DNA of 64,000 bases from Clostridium_AF sediminicola. Its GTDB lineage: Bacteria > Bacillota > Clostridia > Clostridiales > Clostridiaceae. Shown here one piece after another: positions 43,967 through 52,250 of the stretch. Position numbers and translations under genes: made by a program. The stretch covers positions 372,001 through 436,000 of the forward strand of contig NZ_BAABMF010000003.1 in assembly GCF_050402865.1 (NCBI RefSeq), read 5' to 3'. Under the pieces are notes generated by a model. The model was not told where the DNA came from and made no database searches. It saw only the letters and a program-made list of their open reading frames with translations. The stretch's first letter is position 1; each line of letters begins with the position of its first letter.

Positions 43967-44794
43967 TTAATTAAACGCTGGAATTATTGCTCCCTTATAT
44001 TCTTTAGTAATAAAATCCTTAACTTCTTCAGAATTTATAGCATTTATCAATTCTATTATTTCTTCCTTATCTTTATTATCAGGTCTTGTTGTAACTATAT
44101 TAGCATAAGGAGAATCAGCATCTTCTATAAAAATTGCGTCTTTTGTTGGATTTAAGTCTGCTTCTAATGCAAAGTTTGTGTTTATTATTGCAAAATCCAC
44201 ATCTATAAGAACTCTTGGTAATTGAGCAGCCTCTAACTCTTCAAACTGCAAATTCTTAGGATTTTCTATAACATCAAGTGGTGTTTGAGTAAGTCCATTT
44301 TCATCTTTTAATTTTATTAAACCTTGTTTTTGTAAAAGTAGTAATGCTCTCCCCTCGTTAGTTGCATCATTTGGTATTGCTATTATTGCATTATCTTTTA
44401 TTTCATCTTTTGATTTAATATTTTGCGAATATGCTCCTAAAGGTTCTACATGAACTTTTGCAACTGAAACTAATTCTACATTATTACTCTTTGAAAATTC
44501 ATCCATGTATGGCACATGTTGAAAGAAGTTTGCATCTAGTTCTTTATCATTTAATGCCATATTTGGTGTTACGTAATCTGTGAATTCTTTTATTTCTAAT
44601 TCTATTCCTTTTTCCTCTAGCAAAGGTTTTACTACATTAAGGATTTCTACATGTGGCACAGGTGTTGCACCAATAACTATTTTTTTCTTTTCGCTTCCGC
44701 TTGCTTGTTGCCCCTTATCACTTTTAGATGAACAGCCTCCCAATACTAAAGTAAAAACTAATAAAATAATTAATAATAATCCTGATTTTTTCAT
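43967..44794 (-). CDS. metQ: Methionine ABC transporter binding lipoprotein (MetQ)
   Basis: A 275-residue NlpA-family lipoprotein with lipobox LGGC (Cys21). Family stretches are IVIGATPVPHVEILNVVKPL, ELEIKEFTDYVTPNMALNDK, DANFFQHVPYMDEF and AIIPAFN at the end. It captures methionine for MetNI. It is the last gene of the metN-metI-metQ operon under tandem SAM riboswitches, 16 bases after metI, with a GGGGG ribosome-binding site. Confidence 0.94.
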   Translation of the reverse strand: MKKSGLLLIILLVFTLVLGGCSSKSDKGQQASGSEKKKIVIGATPVPHVEILNVVKPLLEEKGIELEIKEFTDYVTPNMALNDKELDANFFQHVPYMDEFSKSNNVELVSVAKVHVEPLGAYSQNIKSKDEIKDNAIIAIPNDATNEGRALLLLQKQGLIKLKDENGLTQTPLDVIENPKNLQFEELEAAQLPRVLIDVDFAIINTNFALEADLNPTKDAIFIEDADSPYANIVTTRPDNKDKEEIIELINAINSEEVKDFITKEYKGAIIPAFN

Positions 44795-44810
44795 TATAAA
44801 TACCCCCTAT

Positions 44811-45473
44811 TTATCTTTTATCTATTCGTTTTGCTATAAAATTCCCTGTACTTTGAATGATTTGAACAAAAATTATCAATATAATTATAGTTCCTATCAA
44901 TACATCAGTTCTAAATCTTTGATAACCGTATCTTATTGCTAAATCTCCTAGACCACCTCCTCCAATGGCTCCTGCCATAGCAGAATATCCAAGTAAATTT
45001 ATAATTGTAAGTGTCAACCCTAAAATTAAGGATGGCATTGCTTCTGGAATTAATACTTTAAATATTATTTCTTTATTTGTTGCTCCCATGGATAAAGATG
45101 CTTCTATTATCCCCCATGGCACTTCTTTTAAGGAGGATTCAACTATTCTTGCAACAAAAGGCGTTGCTGCTATAGACAAAGGAACAATTGCTGCTGTAGA
45201 ACCAATTGCAGTACCCACTATCAATCTTGACAGTGGAAATATAGTTATTATTAAAATTATAAAAGGTAGAGATCTCATTACATTTATGATGTATCCTAAA
45301 AATCCATTTACTTTCTTATGTTCCCATATATGATTTTTTTCTGTAATCACAAGTATTACTCCTAAAGGCAATCCTAATACAAGAGAAAATACTGTAGAGA
45401 AAAATACCATATATATAGTGTCAAATAGTGATGGTAATATTAAATTAAATAAATTAACAATATTGTATAACAA
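44811..45473 (-). CDS. metI: Methionine ABC transporter permease (MetI)
   Basis: A 220-residue permease with five predicted helices and the MetI hallmarks NVMRSLPFIILIITIFPLSR, EVPWGIIEASLSMGATNKEI and GYSAMAGAIGGGGLGDLAIR. The start is a TTG immediately after the metN stop, with GAGGTG 6-8 bases upstream made from the last codons of metN. It is translationally coupled to metN. Confidence 0.94.
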   Translation of the reverse strand: MLYNIVNLFNLILPSLFDTIYMVFFSTVFSLVLGLPLGVILVITEKNHIWEHKKVNGFLGYIINVMRSLPFIILIITIFPLSRLIVGTAIGSTAAIVPLSIAATPFVARIVESSLKEVPWGIIEASLSMGATNKEIIFKVLIPEAMPSLILGLTLTIINLLGYSAMAGAIGGGGLGDLAIRYGYQRFRTDVLIGTIIILIIFVQIIQSTGNFIAKRIDKR

Positions 45474-46481
45474 TTAAATCACCTCAACCTTCAAATTATT
45501 CATATTTAAATACTTTATTGAAGATAGAACATCTTTTTCTTGTCCAGAAATTTTTACTACAAGATGTCCTAAATTAGTATCTTGGATATTTTCAATATTT
45601 CCAGCTAATATATTTACATCAACATCATGTTTTTTTACCATATTGGAAATAATCGGTTCTTCGGATCTATTTCCCAAAAAAGATATTTTTAGTACATTTT
45701 CATAAATCTCCTTATTTTTGATTAGAATCTCTTTAGGAACATAGAGAATATCATCCTCTAGAAAACTTTTTAAAGTTTCAGTTTTAGGATTTGAAAATAC
45801 TTCTATAACGCTACCGGCTTCTACTATTTGTCCATTTTCCATTACTGCAACCTTGTTACATATATTTTTAATAACATTCATCTCGTGTGTAATAACAATA
45901 ATTGTTATACTAAATCTTTTGTTTATACTTTTAAGAAGATTCAATATAGATTGTGTAGTATTGGGGTCAAGTGCCGAAGTAGCCTCATCACACAAAATTA
46001 TTTTCGGATCATTTGCTAGTGCTCTAGCTATACCAACTCTTTGTTTTTGTCCACCTGATAATTGGGAAGGATATACATCTTTTTTATCAAAAAGATCTAC
46101 GACTTCCAAAAGTTCTTTTACTTTTTTATCTATCTCTGTTTTTTTTAGCCCAGATATTTTTAAAGGAAAAGCAATGTTTTCATAAACTGTGGAATTCATT
46201 AACAGATTAAAATTCTGAAATATCATCCCAATTTTTTTTCTTGTTTCTCTTAACTCCTTTGGATTTAGCTTTGTTATATCTTTTTCATTTATTAATATCT
46301 CTCCACTTGTAGGTTTTTCTAGCATATTAATGCATCTAACAAGTGATGATTTTCCCGCACCACTTAGCCCTATAATTCCATATATATCTCCATCTTCAAT
46401 TTTCAAGCTCACATTTTTTACGGCATCCAATGTACTGGTTTTGGATATATATGTTTTACATAAATTCTTAATTTCTATCAA
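45474..46481 (-). CDS. metN: Methionine ABC transporter ATPase (MetN)
   Basis: A 336-residue ATPase with Walker A GLSGAGKSSL, signature LSGGQKQRVGIAR, Walker B KIILCDEATSALDPNTT and a C-terminal NIL domain (EPIISNMVKKHDVDVNILAG) that senses methionine. I choose the TTG at 46481, which gives MIEIKNLCKTY as in the family and has GGGGGAG 6 bases upstream. The longer frame back to 46556 would begin inside the second riboswitch terminator and is rejected. First gene of metNIQ, controlled by SAM riboswitches. Confidence 0.93.
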   Translation of the reverse strand: MIEIKNLCKTYISKTSTLDAVKNVSLKIEDGDIYGIIGLSGAGKSSLVRCINMLEKPTSGEILINEKDITKLNPKELRETRKKIGMIFQNFNLLMNSTVYENIAFPLKISGLKKTEIDKKVKELLEVVDLFDKKDVYPSQLSGGQKQRVGIARALANDPKIILCDEATSALDPNTTQSILNLLKSINKRFSITIIVITHEMNVIKNICNKVAVMENGQIVEAGSVIEVFSNPKTETLKSFLEDDILYVPKEILIKNKEIYENVLKISFLGNRSEEPIISNMVKKHDVDVNILAGNIENIQDTNLGHLVVKISGQEKDVLSSIKYLNMNNLKVEVI

Positions 46482-46529
46482 TCCATTCTCCCCCTTGATT
46501 ATCATGTTACTTTTTACATTAAAACAAAA

Positions 46530-46554
46530 GACCTCTTTCATACCGAAAGAAGTC
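46530..46554 (-). terminator. Terminator of the second (metN-proximal) SAM riboswitch
   Basis: Arms GACCTCTTTC (46530-46539) and GAAAGAAGTC (46545-46554) form a 10-bp stem with one wobble, followed on the minus strand by a T-rich run. It is the expression platform of the proximal aptamer. Confidence 0.87.
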
Positions 46555-46566
46555 AATATATCTTAA

Positions 46567-46663
46567 CATTATCTCTCAGCAAATGCTGTAGGACTTGGCA
46601 CCATTACAAAAATGCTGGTTGCCGGGCTTCACAGGGCCTATCCCTCCACCTCTCTTGATAATT
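46567..46663 (-). ncRNA. SAM-I (S-box) riboswitch, metN-proximal copy
   Basis: Minus-strand S-box with AAGAGAGGTGGAGGGATAGG, CCCTGTGAAGCCCGGCAACC, AATGGTGCCAAGTCC and GCTGAGAGATAATG, the conserved P1-P4 elements of the SAM-I aptamer. It is almost identical to the copy at 46732-46826 (two substitutions and one single-base indel). It has its own terminator. Confidence 0.97.
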
Positions 46664-46690
46664 TTATTATTTAATTTTTGAACAATAAAA

Positions 46691-46718
46691 AACTTCTTTC
46701 ATTTCACCGAAAGAAGTT
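46691..46718 (-). terminator. Terminator of the first (promoter-proximal) SAM riboswitch
   Basis: Arms AACTTCTTTC (46691-46700) and GAAAGAAGTT (46709-46718) form a perfect 10-bp stem followed by six or more T residues on the minus strand. Confidence 0.9.
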
Positions 46719-46731
46719 GGATTCAAATCAC

Positions 46732-46826
46732 ATTATCTCTCAGCAAATGCTGTAGGACTTGGCACCGTTGCAAAATGCTGGTTGCCGGGCTTCACAGGGC
46801 CTATCCCTCCACCTCTCTTGATAATT
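46732..46826 (-). ncRNA. SAM-I (S-box) riboswitch, promoter-proximal copy
   Basis: A complete SAM-I aptamer on the minus strand (AAGAGAGGTGGAGGGATAGG, CCCTGTGAAGCCCGGCAACC, AACGGTGCCAAGTCC, GCTGAGAGATAATG), with its own terminator. It is the first of two tandem copies in the metNIQ leader. High SAM should terminate transcription at either copy. Confidence 0.97.
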
Positions 46827-46851
46827 AATATTCAATTTAAGTACATAGAGT

Positions 46852-46880
46852 ATTATATTAAACATAAAACAAAATGTCAA
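46852..46880 (-). promoter_or_regulatory. Promoter of the metNIQ operon
   Basis: Minus-strand TTGACA (46875-46880) and TATAAT (46852-46857), both perfect consensus, are separated by 17 bases. It lies just downstream of the metal-binding lipoprotein gene, so metNIQ is transcribed separately from glgB. Confidence 0.88.
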
Positions 46881-46891
46881 CATTTAATTTA

Positions 46892-47794
46892 TTATTGGAG
46901 CACTTCTCTAAATTTATTTTTTATTTCTTCTAAATTTCCCAAATAATTTTTTGCTAAAGGAGCTACTTTAACTGTTACTCCCCCAATTTCTTCAGCAATA
47001 GTTTCTGCTTGTTTACTATCAAATTCTTCTTGGTAAAAAACAACTTTTATCTTCTCTTTTTTTGCAAAATCAATAACTTCTTGTATTTTCCTAACAGTAG
47101 ACTCCTTACCATCATCTTCTATTGCAATCATATTTAACCCGTAATCTTTTGCGAAATATCCAAAAGATGGATGATAAATAATAAATGAGTTGTTCTTTAT
47201 ATTATTTAATGATTCTCGTATTTCTTCGTCTATTTTTTTGATTTTAGCTATATATTCTTCAGAATTTTTAATATAAGAATTTTTATTATTGGAATCTACT
47301 TTAATTAACTCATCTCTTATACATTCTATCATAAGTATAACTCTTTTAGGTGATAGCCATATATGAGGGTCTTTAGCACTATGTTCTACACTTTGGAAAT
47401 ATAGATGAGGATAAACCTCCTCAACTTTGTTATCTAGTGAAATTATCAATATGTCTTTATTAAAGTCTCTGATACTAGGCAAAATATTAACTTCTTCAGT
47501 TGATACTCCAATAGAAAAATACATTTTAGCTTCACTTAATTTAGCCATTTGTTTAGGTGTTGGCTGGTAATTTGCTGGACTATATCCAGGAGGAATCATA
47601 GTGATAATATTTACATTATCACCTGCCACAGCCCTAACAAATGTTTCTTCTGGTACAATAGAAACTGCAACTGTAATTTTTTCTTCATTACTAACTTTTT
47701 TATTAGATTTATTTGATGTACTCTCTTTACAACCACTTAAACTAATCACAATAGTAATTATAATTAAGAATATTATATTCTTAACCTGCTTCAT
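46892..47794 (-). CDS. ZnuA/TroA-like metal-binding lipoprotein lacking the first His ligand
   Basis: A 300-residue lipoprotein (lipobox SLSGC, Cys22) of the zinc/manganese cluster A-I binding protein family. It keeps DPHIWLSPKRV and IIYHPSFGYFAKDYGL with two metal histidines and an acidic last-ligand region (YQEEFDSKQAETIAEEIGG). The first ligand, normally in a PHxYEPTP context, reads SPANYQPTPKQM, so His is replaced by Ala. There is no His-rich loop, no permease and no ATPase nearby. Its ATG overlaps the glgB stop by 4 bases, so it is translated together with glgB. The metal is unknown. Confidence 0.85.
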   Translation of the reverse strand: MKQVKNIIFLIIITIVISLSGCKESTSNKSNKKVSNEEKITVAVSIVPEETFVRAVAGDNVNIITMIPPGYSPANYQPTPKQMAKLSEAKMYFSIGVSTEEVNILPSIRDFNKDILIISLDNKVEEVYPHLYFQSVEHSAKDPHIWLSPKRVILMIECIRDELIKVDSNNKNSYIKNSEEYIAKIKKIDEEIRESLNNIKNNSFIIYHPSFGYFAKDYGLNMIAIEDDGKESTVRKIQEVIDFAKKEKIKVVFYQEEFDSKQAETIAEEIGGVTVKVAPLAKNYLGNLEEIKNKFREVLQ

Positions 47795-49755
47795 ATCTTT
47801 TCTCCTTCTAATATTAAACTTTTAACTTTTTCTTTCTTCTGTTTAGGTTTTAGGACCAACATAGCCAAAGGTGGAATTTTTGTTTTTATATGATATGGTT
47901 GATTATTCCATTTTTCTTGGTTTGCTTTCATAATGCCCTCATTTATTTGCCCTGATCCATTATAATCGTCTTCGTCACTATTGAAAATTTCTACATATTC
48001 AATATTTTCTGGAACCCCAACCTTATAATCGTAGTAAACAACAGGAGTAAAATTACATATAAATATTAGATAATTACTATCTGTTTTACCCTTCCTAATA
48101 AAAGATATAATACTTTGTTCATAATTTGAATGGTCTATCCATTCAAACCCATCATATCCATGGTCTTTTTCCCAAAAAGCACTTTCTTTCTTATAAAGCA
48201 TATTTAACTCTTTAACATAGTGTTGTAGTTTTTTATGTGGAGGATATAAAAGTAAAAACCAATCCAGCTGTTGGTCAAAATTCCATTCTATGAATTGACC
48301 AATCTCTCCACCCATAAATAACAATTTTTTTCCTGGATGACCCATCATATAACCATAAAATAATCTTAAATTCGCAAATTTCTGCCAATAATCTCCTGGC
48401 ATCTTATCTAAAAGAGATTTTTTTCCATGAACTACTTCATCATGGGATAGTGGCAAAACGAAATTTTCTGAAAAAGCATAGAGTAATGAAAATGTTATTT
48501 TATCATGATGCCATTTTTTATATATGGGATCTAGTTGCATATATTTTAACATATCATTCATCCATCCCATATTCCATTTGTAATTAAACCCCATTCCCCC
48601 TATATATGTAGGAGCTGTAAGCATTGGCCAAGTGCTTGAATCTTCCGCTATTACCAAAGGATTCTTGACATACTTAAATATTGCTTCATTAAGTTTTTTA
48701 AGAAAATCTACAGCTTCAATCTTCTCATCTCCACCATATTTATTTTTTATTTTTAAATCAGATTTCATTCCATAAGTTAAATATAACATATTAGCGACTG
48801 CATCTACTCTTATTCCATCAATATGATACTCTTTAAACCAAAAAATAGCATTTGATATTAAATAACTATGTATTTCTAACTTTTCAAAATCAAAGTTTGA
48901 TGTTCCCCAATCATAATTTTCACCTATTAAAGGGTTTGGATGTTCATAAAGATGTGTACCATCAAAGTTATATAACCCATGAGCATCTTTACAAAAATGC
49001 CCAGGAGCCCAGTCTAAAATAACTCCTAATCCCTTTTCATGAAATTTATCAACTAAATACATAAAATCCTTAGGTGTCCCATACCTTGATGTAACAGCGA
49101 AATATCCTGTTGATTGATACCCCCAAGAAGCATCTAAAGGATGCTCCATAATTGGAAGTAGTTCCACATGAGTATACCCCATAGATGCTACATACTCTGG
49201 AAGTTCTTCTGCCATATCTCTATATGTATAAAATTGTTTTTTTGAATCCTCGTCTTTAGTCTCAACATCATGTGTTTTCCAAGAACCTAAATGAACTTCA
49301 TAAATATTAACTGGTTCAGAATAAATATTACTTTTTTCACGTTTTTTTAACCATTTATCATCTTTCCAGTTATATCCTTTGTAATTATACACAATAGATG
49401 CATTCTTAGGACGAAGTTGTGAATAAAAAGCACATGGATCCGCTTTTAGAACTGGATTTTTCTCATTGCTATTAAATACTTCGTACATATAACTGTCGCC
49501 CTCTTGAATATCTTGTATAAAAAGCTTCCATATACCAGAATTTTCAATTTTTTTCATAGTATATTTTTCGCCATTCCAATTATTAAAACTTCCTACAACT
49601 CGAATTTTCTCAGCATTTGGAGCCCAAACAGAAAAAAGAGCTCCCTTCACTTCATCACTCTCCTTTATATGACAGCCTAAAAACTCATAACTATGATAAT
49701 TAGTTCCTTCATGAAAACAATGTATATCAAATGATGATAAAGAAATATTTTGCAT
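47791..49755 (-). CDS. glgB: 1,4-alpha-glucan branching enzyme (GlgB)
   Basis: A 654-residue GH13 enzyme that makes alpha-1,6 branches in glycogen. An N-terminal CBM48 (FSVWAPNAEKIRVVGSFNNW) precedes the barrel with MEHPLDASWGYQSTGYFAVT, the nucleophile Asp in DGIRVDAVANMLY, the acid Glu in VIAEDSSTWP and the His/Asp of LPLSHDEVVHGKKS. I chose ATG 49755 (AGGTG 6 bases upstream); an upstream frame extends 47 residues without support. No other glycogen genes are adjacent. It is co-translated with the metal-binding lipoprotein. Confidence 0.94.
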   Translation of the reverse strand: MQNISLSSFDIHCFHEGTNYHSYEFLGCHIKESDEVKGALFSVWAPNAEKIRVVGSFNNWNGEKYTMKKIENSGIWKLFIQDIQEGDSYMYEVFNSNEKNPVLKADPCAFYSQLRPKNASIVYNYKGYNWKDDKWLKKREKSNIYSEPVNIYEVHLGSWKTHDVETKDEDSKKQFYTYRDMAEELPEYVASMGYTHVELLPIMEHPLDASWGYQSTGYFAVTSRYGTPKDFMYLVDKFHEKGLGVILDWAPGHFCKDAHGLYNFDGTHLYEHPNPLIGENYDWGTSNFDFEKLEIHSYLISNAIFWFKEYHIDGIRVDAVANMLYLTYGMKSDLKIKNKYGGDEKIEAVDFLKKLNEAIFKYVKNPLVIAEDSSTWPMLTAPTYIGGMGFNYKWNMGWMNDMLKYMQLDPIYKKWHHDKITFSLLYAFSENFVLPLSHDEVVHGKKSLLDKMPGDYWQKFANLRLFYGYMMGHPGKKLLFMGGEIGQFIEWNFDQQLDWFLLLYPPHKKLQHYVKELNMLYKKESAFWEKDHGYDGFEWIDHSNYEQSIISFIRKGKTDSNYLIFICNFTPVVYYDYKVGVPENIEYVEIFNSDEDDYNGSGQINEGIMKANQEKWNNQPYHIKTKIPPLAMLVLKPKQKKEKVKSLILEGEKI

Positions 49756-49917
49756 ATTTACACCTGCTTTCCTTATATGATAATTAATTATACCATATAC
49801 TTCCTTTATTAGAATATTATTTATTATAAATACCTTAAACCTCTTTTCTTGTATATACTTTTTTACTGTGATACAATAAAGTAATTTATATTTCATTCAA
49901 TAAAGGAGGGGTTTAAC

Positions 49918-51144
49918 TTGAAATATATCACAATTTTAGTTGATGGTATGGCTGACTATGAAATTGAACACTTAAATAATAAAACACCTTTGGCTGTAGC
50001 TAATATTCCAACTATTACAGAAATGGCTCAAAAGGGAGAAGTAGGACTGGTACAAACTGTACCAATAGGTATGTCTCCAGGAAGTGATACTGCTAATTTA
50101 TCAGTTATGAGCTATGCTCCAGAAATATACCATACAGGACGTTCACCACTAGAAGCTGCAAGTATGGGTGTAGAATTATCAAGCACTGATGTTACTTTCC
50201 GTTGTAATCTTGTTACATTATCCGAAGAAGAACCTTATGAAGAAAAAACTATGATTGATCATTCTTCTGGAGAAATTACAACTGAAGAAGCAAAAAAATT
50301 AATTCTTGATATTCGAGAACTACTAGAAACAGAATTAATAAAATACTATCCTGGTGTTAGTTACAGACATTTAATTGTTTGGGATAAAGGGCCTTTTGAT
50401 TATAAACTAACTCCACCACATGATATTTTAGAAAAAAAAATCAAAACTCATCTACCTAGTGGACCAAATAAAGACATACTTTTTAATATGATGAAAAAAT
50501 CATATGATCTTTTAAAAAATCACCCAATTAACTTGGCTCGAAAAGAAAAAGGATTAAATCCTGCTAACTCTATATGGATCTGGGGAGAAGGTAAAAAACC
50601 TAAACTAGATTCTTTTAAAAGTAAGTTTGGATTAAACGGTGCCGTTATATCTGCAGTAGATTTAATCAACGGTATAGGAATACTTGCTGGATTAAAAACT
50701 ATAGAAGTAGCTGGTGCAACGGGAACAATAAACACTAATTTTAGTGGAAAAGCTGAATCTGCTATAAAGACTTTAATCCAAGGTGATGATTTTGTTTATG
50801 TACATATTGAAGCACCAGATGAATGTAGTCACCAAGGAGATTTAGATGGAAAGATAAAATCTATTGAAATTATTGATGAGAAGATTGTAAAACCTATAAA
50901 AAAAGCTATGGAAGATGCTGGTGAAGATTTCCGTGTACTAATATTACCCGATCATAGAACACCAATAAAAATAAGAACTCATTCATCAGAACCTGTACCC
51001 TATGTGATTTATGACAGTCGTGTAAACAATAATAATCCTAAAAATAATTTTACTGAAAAGTCTGCAACTGAATCTGGTAATTTCTTTGATGCAGGTGAAA
51101 AGTTAATGACTTATCTTTTGAAAGAAAGTATTAGGTATAGTTAA
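49918..51144 (+). CDS. apgM: Cofactor-independent phosphoglycerate mutase, archaeal type (ApgM family)
   Basis: A 408-residue alkaline-phosphatase-superfamily protein. The start ITILVDGMADYEIEHLNNKT, PIGMSPGSDTANLSVMSY, VEAPDECSHQGDLDGKIKSI-like and ILPDHRTPIKIRTHSSEPVP show the metal ligands and nucleophile Ser of the ApgM family. The start codon is TTG with AAAGGAGGGG 8 bases upstream. Some bacterial members were proposed to be homoserine kinases (TIGR02535), so the reaction is phosphoglycerate mutase by family default only. No threonine genes are nearby. Confidence 0.88.
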   Translation: MKYITILVDGMADYEIEHLNNKTPLAVANIPTITEMAQKGEVGLVQTVPIGMSPGSDTANLSVMSYAPEIYHTGRSPLEAASMGVELSSTDVTFRCNLVTLSEEEPYEEKTMIDHSSGEITTEEAKKLILDIRELLETELIKYYPGVSYRHLIVWDKGPFDYKLTPPHDILEKKIKTHLPSGPNKDILFNMMKKSYDLLKNHPINLARKEKGLNPANSIWIWGEGKKPKLDSFKSKFGLNGAVISAVDLINGIGILAGLKTIEVAGATGTINTNFSGKAESAIKTLIQGDDFVYVHIEAPDECSHQGDLDGKIKSIEIIDEKIVKPIKKAMEDAGEDFRVLILPDHRTPIKIRTHSSEPVPYVIYDSRVNNNNPKNNFTEKSATESGNFFDAGEKLMTYLLKESIRYS

Positions 51145-51474
51145 AATAAATTACATTTTTTACTATATCGTTCGTTATTTATTTGAATTTCATATAAAAA
51201 CCTCAAAAAAACATTTGCTTATTGTCGAATATTGTAGTATTATGGATTCATAGCAATTGTAACAAATGCAAAACATTCAGTTTTGTGTTTTGATTACTGC
51301 TATTTTCCTACTTACAAATCTATATGTTATTCGGCAGAGATTAGAGAGCCATTCAAAACTTAACCTTATTGGTTATATTTTAGAATGGTTTTTTTGACTG
51401 CTACATTGTAAAACGTTTACAATTTGTGAATATACCGGTATACGCAAATTAATTAAATTCAAGGGGGAACTTAT
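51145..51474 (+). promoter_or_regulatory. glpF leader region: promoter, attenuator-like terminator, operator-like repeat
   Basis: No gene is seen in these 330 bases. TTGCTT (51215-51220) and TATTAT (51238-51243) are 17 bases apart, giving a leader of about 225 bases. It contains an intrinsic terminator (51347-51396) and, just after it, TTGTAAA-ACG-TTTACAA, a cre-like inverted repeat with one extra base. This layout suits control by a GlpP-type antiterminator together with catabolite repression. GlpP is not encoded in the window. Confidence 0.55.
51347..51396 (+). terminator. Leader terminator upstream of glpF (candidate attenuator)
   Basis: Outer arms AGCCATTC (51347-51354) and GAATGGTT (51383-51390) and inner arms TAACC / GGTTA form a two-part stem, ending in a run of T residues. 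It lies after the promoter and before glpF, so it could be a read-through control point. Confidence 0.65.
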
Positions 51475-52179
51475 ATGTCTAATTTTATGGCTGAATTACT
51501 AGGTACAATGATTTTGGTTTGGTTAGGTGATGCTGTTGTGGCAAATGTTGTTTTAGCAAAAACAAAAGGTAATGATTCTGGCTGGATTGTTATAACTACC
51601 GCATGGGCAATAGCTGTTGCACTTCCAGTATTTATTTTTGGTGGAATAAGTGGCGCTCATATAAATCCTGCAGTTACAATTAGTTTAGCAGTAGTTGGTA
51701 AATTTGCATGGGCGGACGTTCCATCATACATTACTGCTCAAATGATAGGTGCAATTTTAGGTGCTGTTCTAGTTTATCTTTCTTATCTACCTCATTTTAA
51801 AGCAACTGAAGATAAAGGAGCAAAATTAGGCGTATTCGCAACTGGTCCTGCAATAAGAAGCTACGGAGCTAACTTTTTATGTGAAGTATTAGCAACTGCA
51901 TTACTTTTATTCGGTATTTTAGGTTTAGGCCAAGCAGAAATGGTTGCTGGTGTCAGCGCTTTAGCAGTTGGTTTGTTAATCTTTGTATTAGGATTAGCCC
52001 TTGGTGGACCAACTGGGTATTCATTGAATCCTGCTAGAGATTTAGGTCCTCGTATAGCTCATTTTATATTACCTATACCAGGGAAAGGTGATTCTGACTG
52101 GGCATATTCTTGGGTTCCAACTTTAGGACCTATAGTTGGTGCTATCTTGGGTGCTTCGCTTTTCGTAATGTTGTTCTAA
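51475..52179 (+). CDS. glpF: Glycerol facilitator (aquaglyceroporin GlpF)
   Basis: A 234-residue channel with six helices and two NPA half-helices: HINPAVTIS and SLNPARDLGPR. The second has the Asp that marks glycerol channels rather than strict water channels. It forms an operon with glpK, 71 bases on. AAGGGGG precedes the ATG. Glycerol entering here is trapped as glycerol 3-phosphate by the kinase. Confidence 0.95.
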   Translation: MSNFMAELLGTMILVWLGDAVVANVVLAKTKGNDSGWIVITTAWAIAVALPVFIFGGISGAHINPAVTISLAVVGKFAWADVPSYITAQMIGAILGAVLVYLSYLPHFKATEDKGAKLGVFATGPAIRSYGANFLCEVLATALLLFGILGLGQAEMVAGVSALAVGLLIFVLGLALGGPTGYSLNPARDLGPRIAHFILPIPGKGDSDWAYSWVPTLGPIVGAILGASLFVMLF

Positions 52180-52250
52180 AAATAATTTATATTTAAATTC
52201 ACTTTATTCAAATTGCTGAAATCGTTAACAAATATAAGGGGGTTTTTTTT

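Noticed and set aside
46482..46556. Longer N-terminus for MetN
   Set aside because: It would begin inside the riboswitch terminator, lacks a ribosome-binding site and does not match the family; the TTG at 46481 does.
49756..49896. 47-residue extension of GlgB
   Set aside because: No ribosome-binding site and not part of the GlgB family; AGGTG supports ATG 49755.
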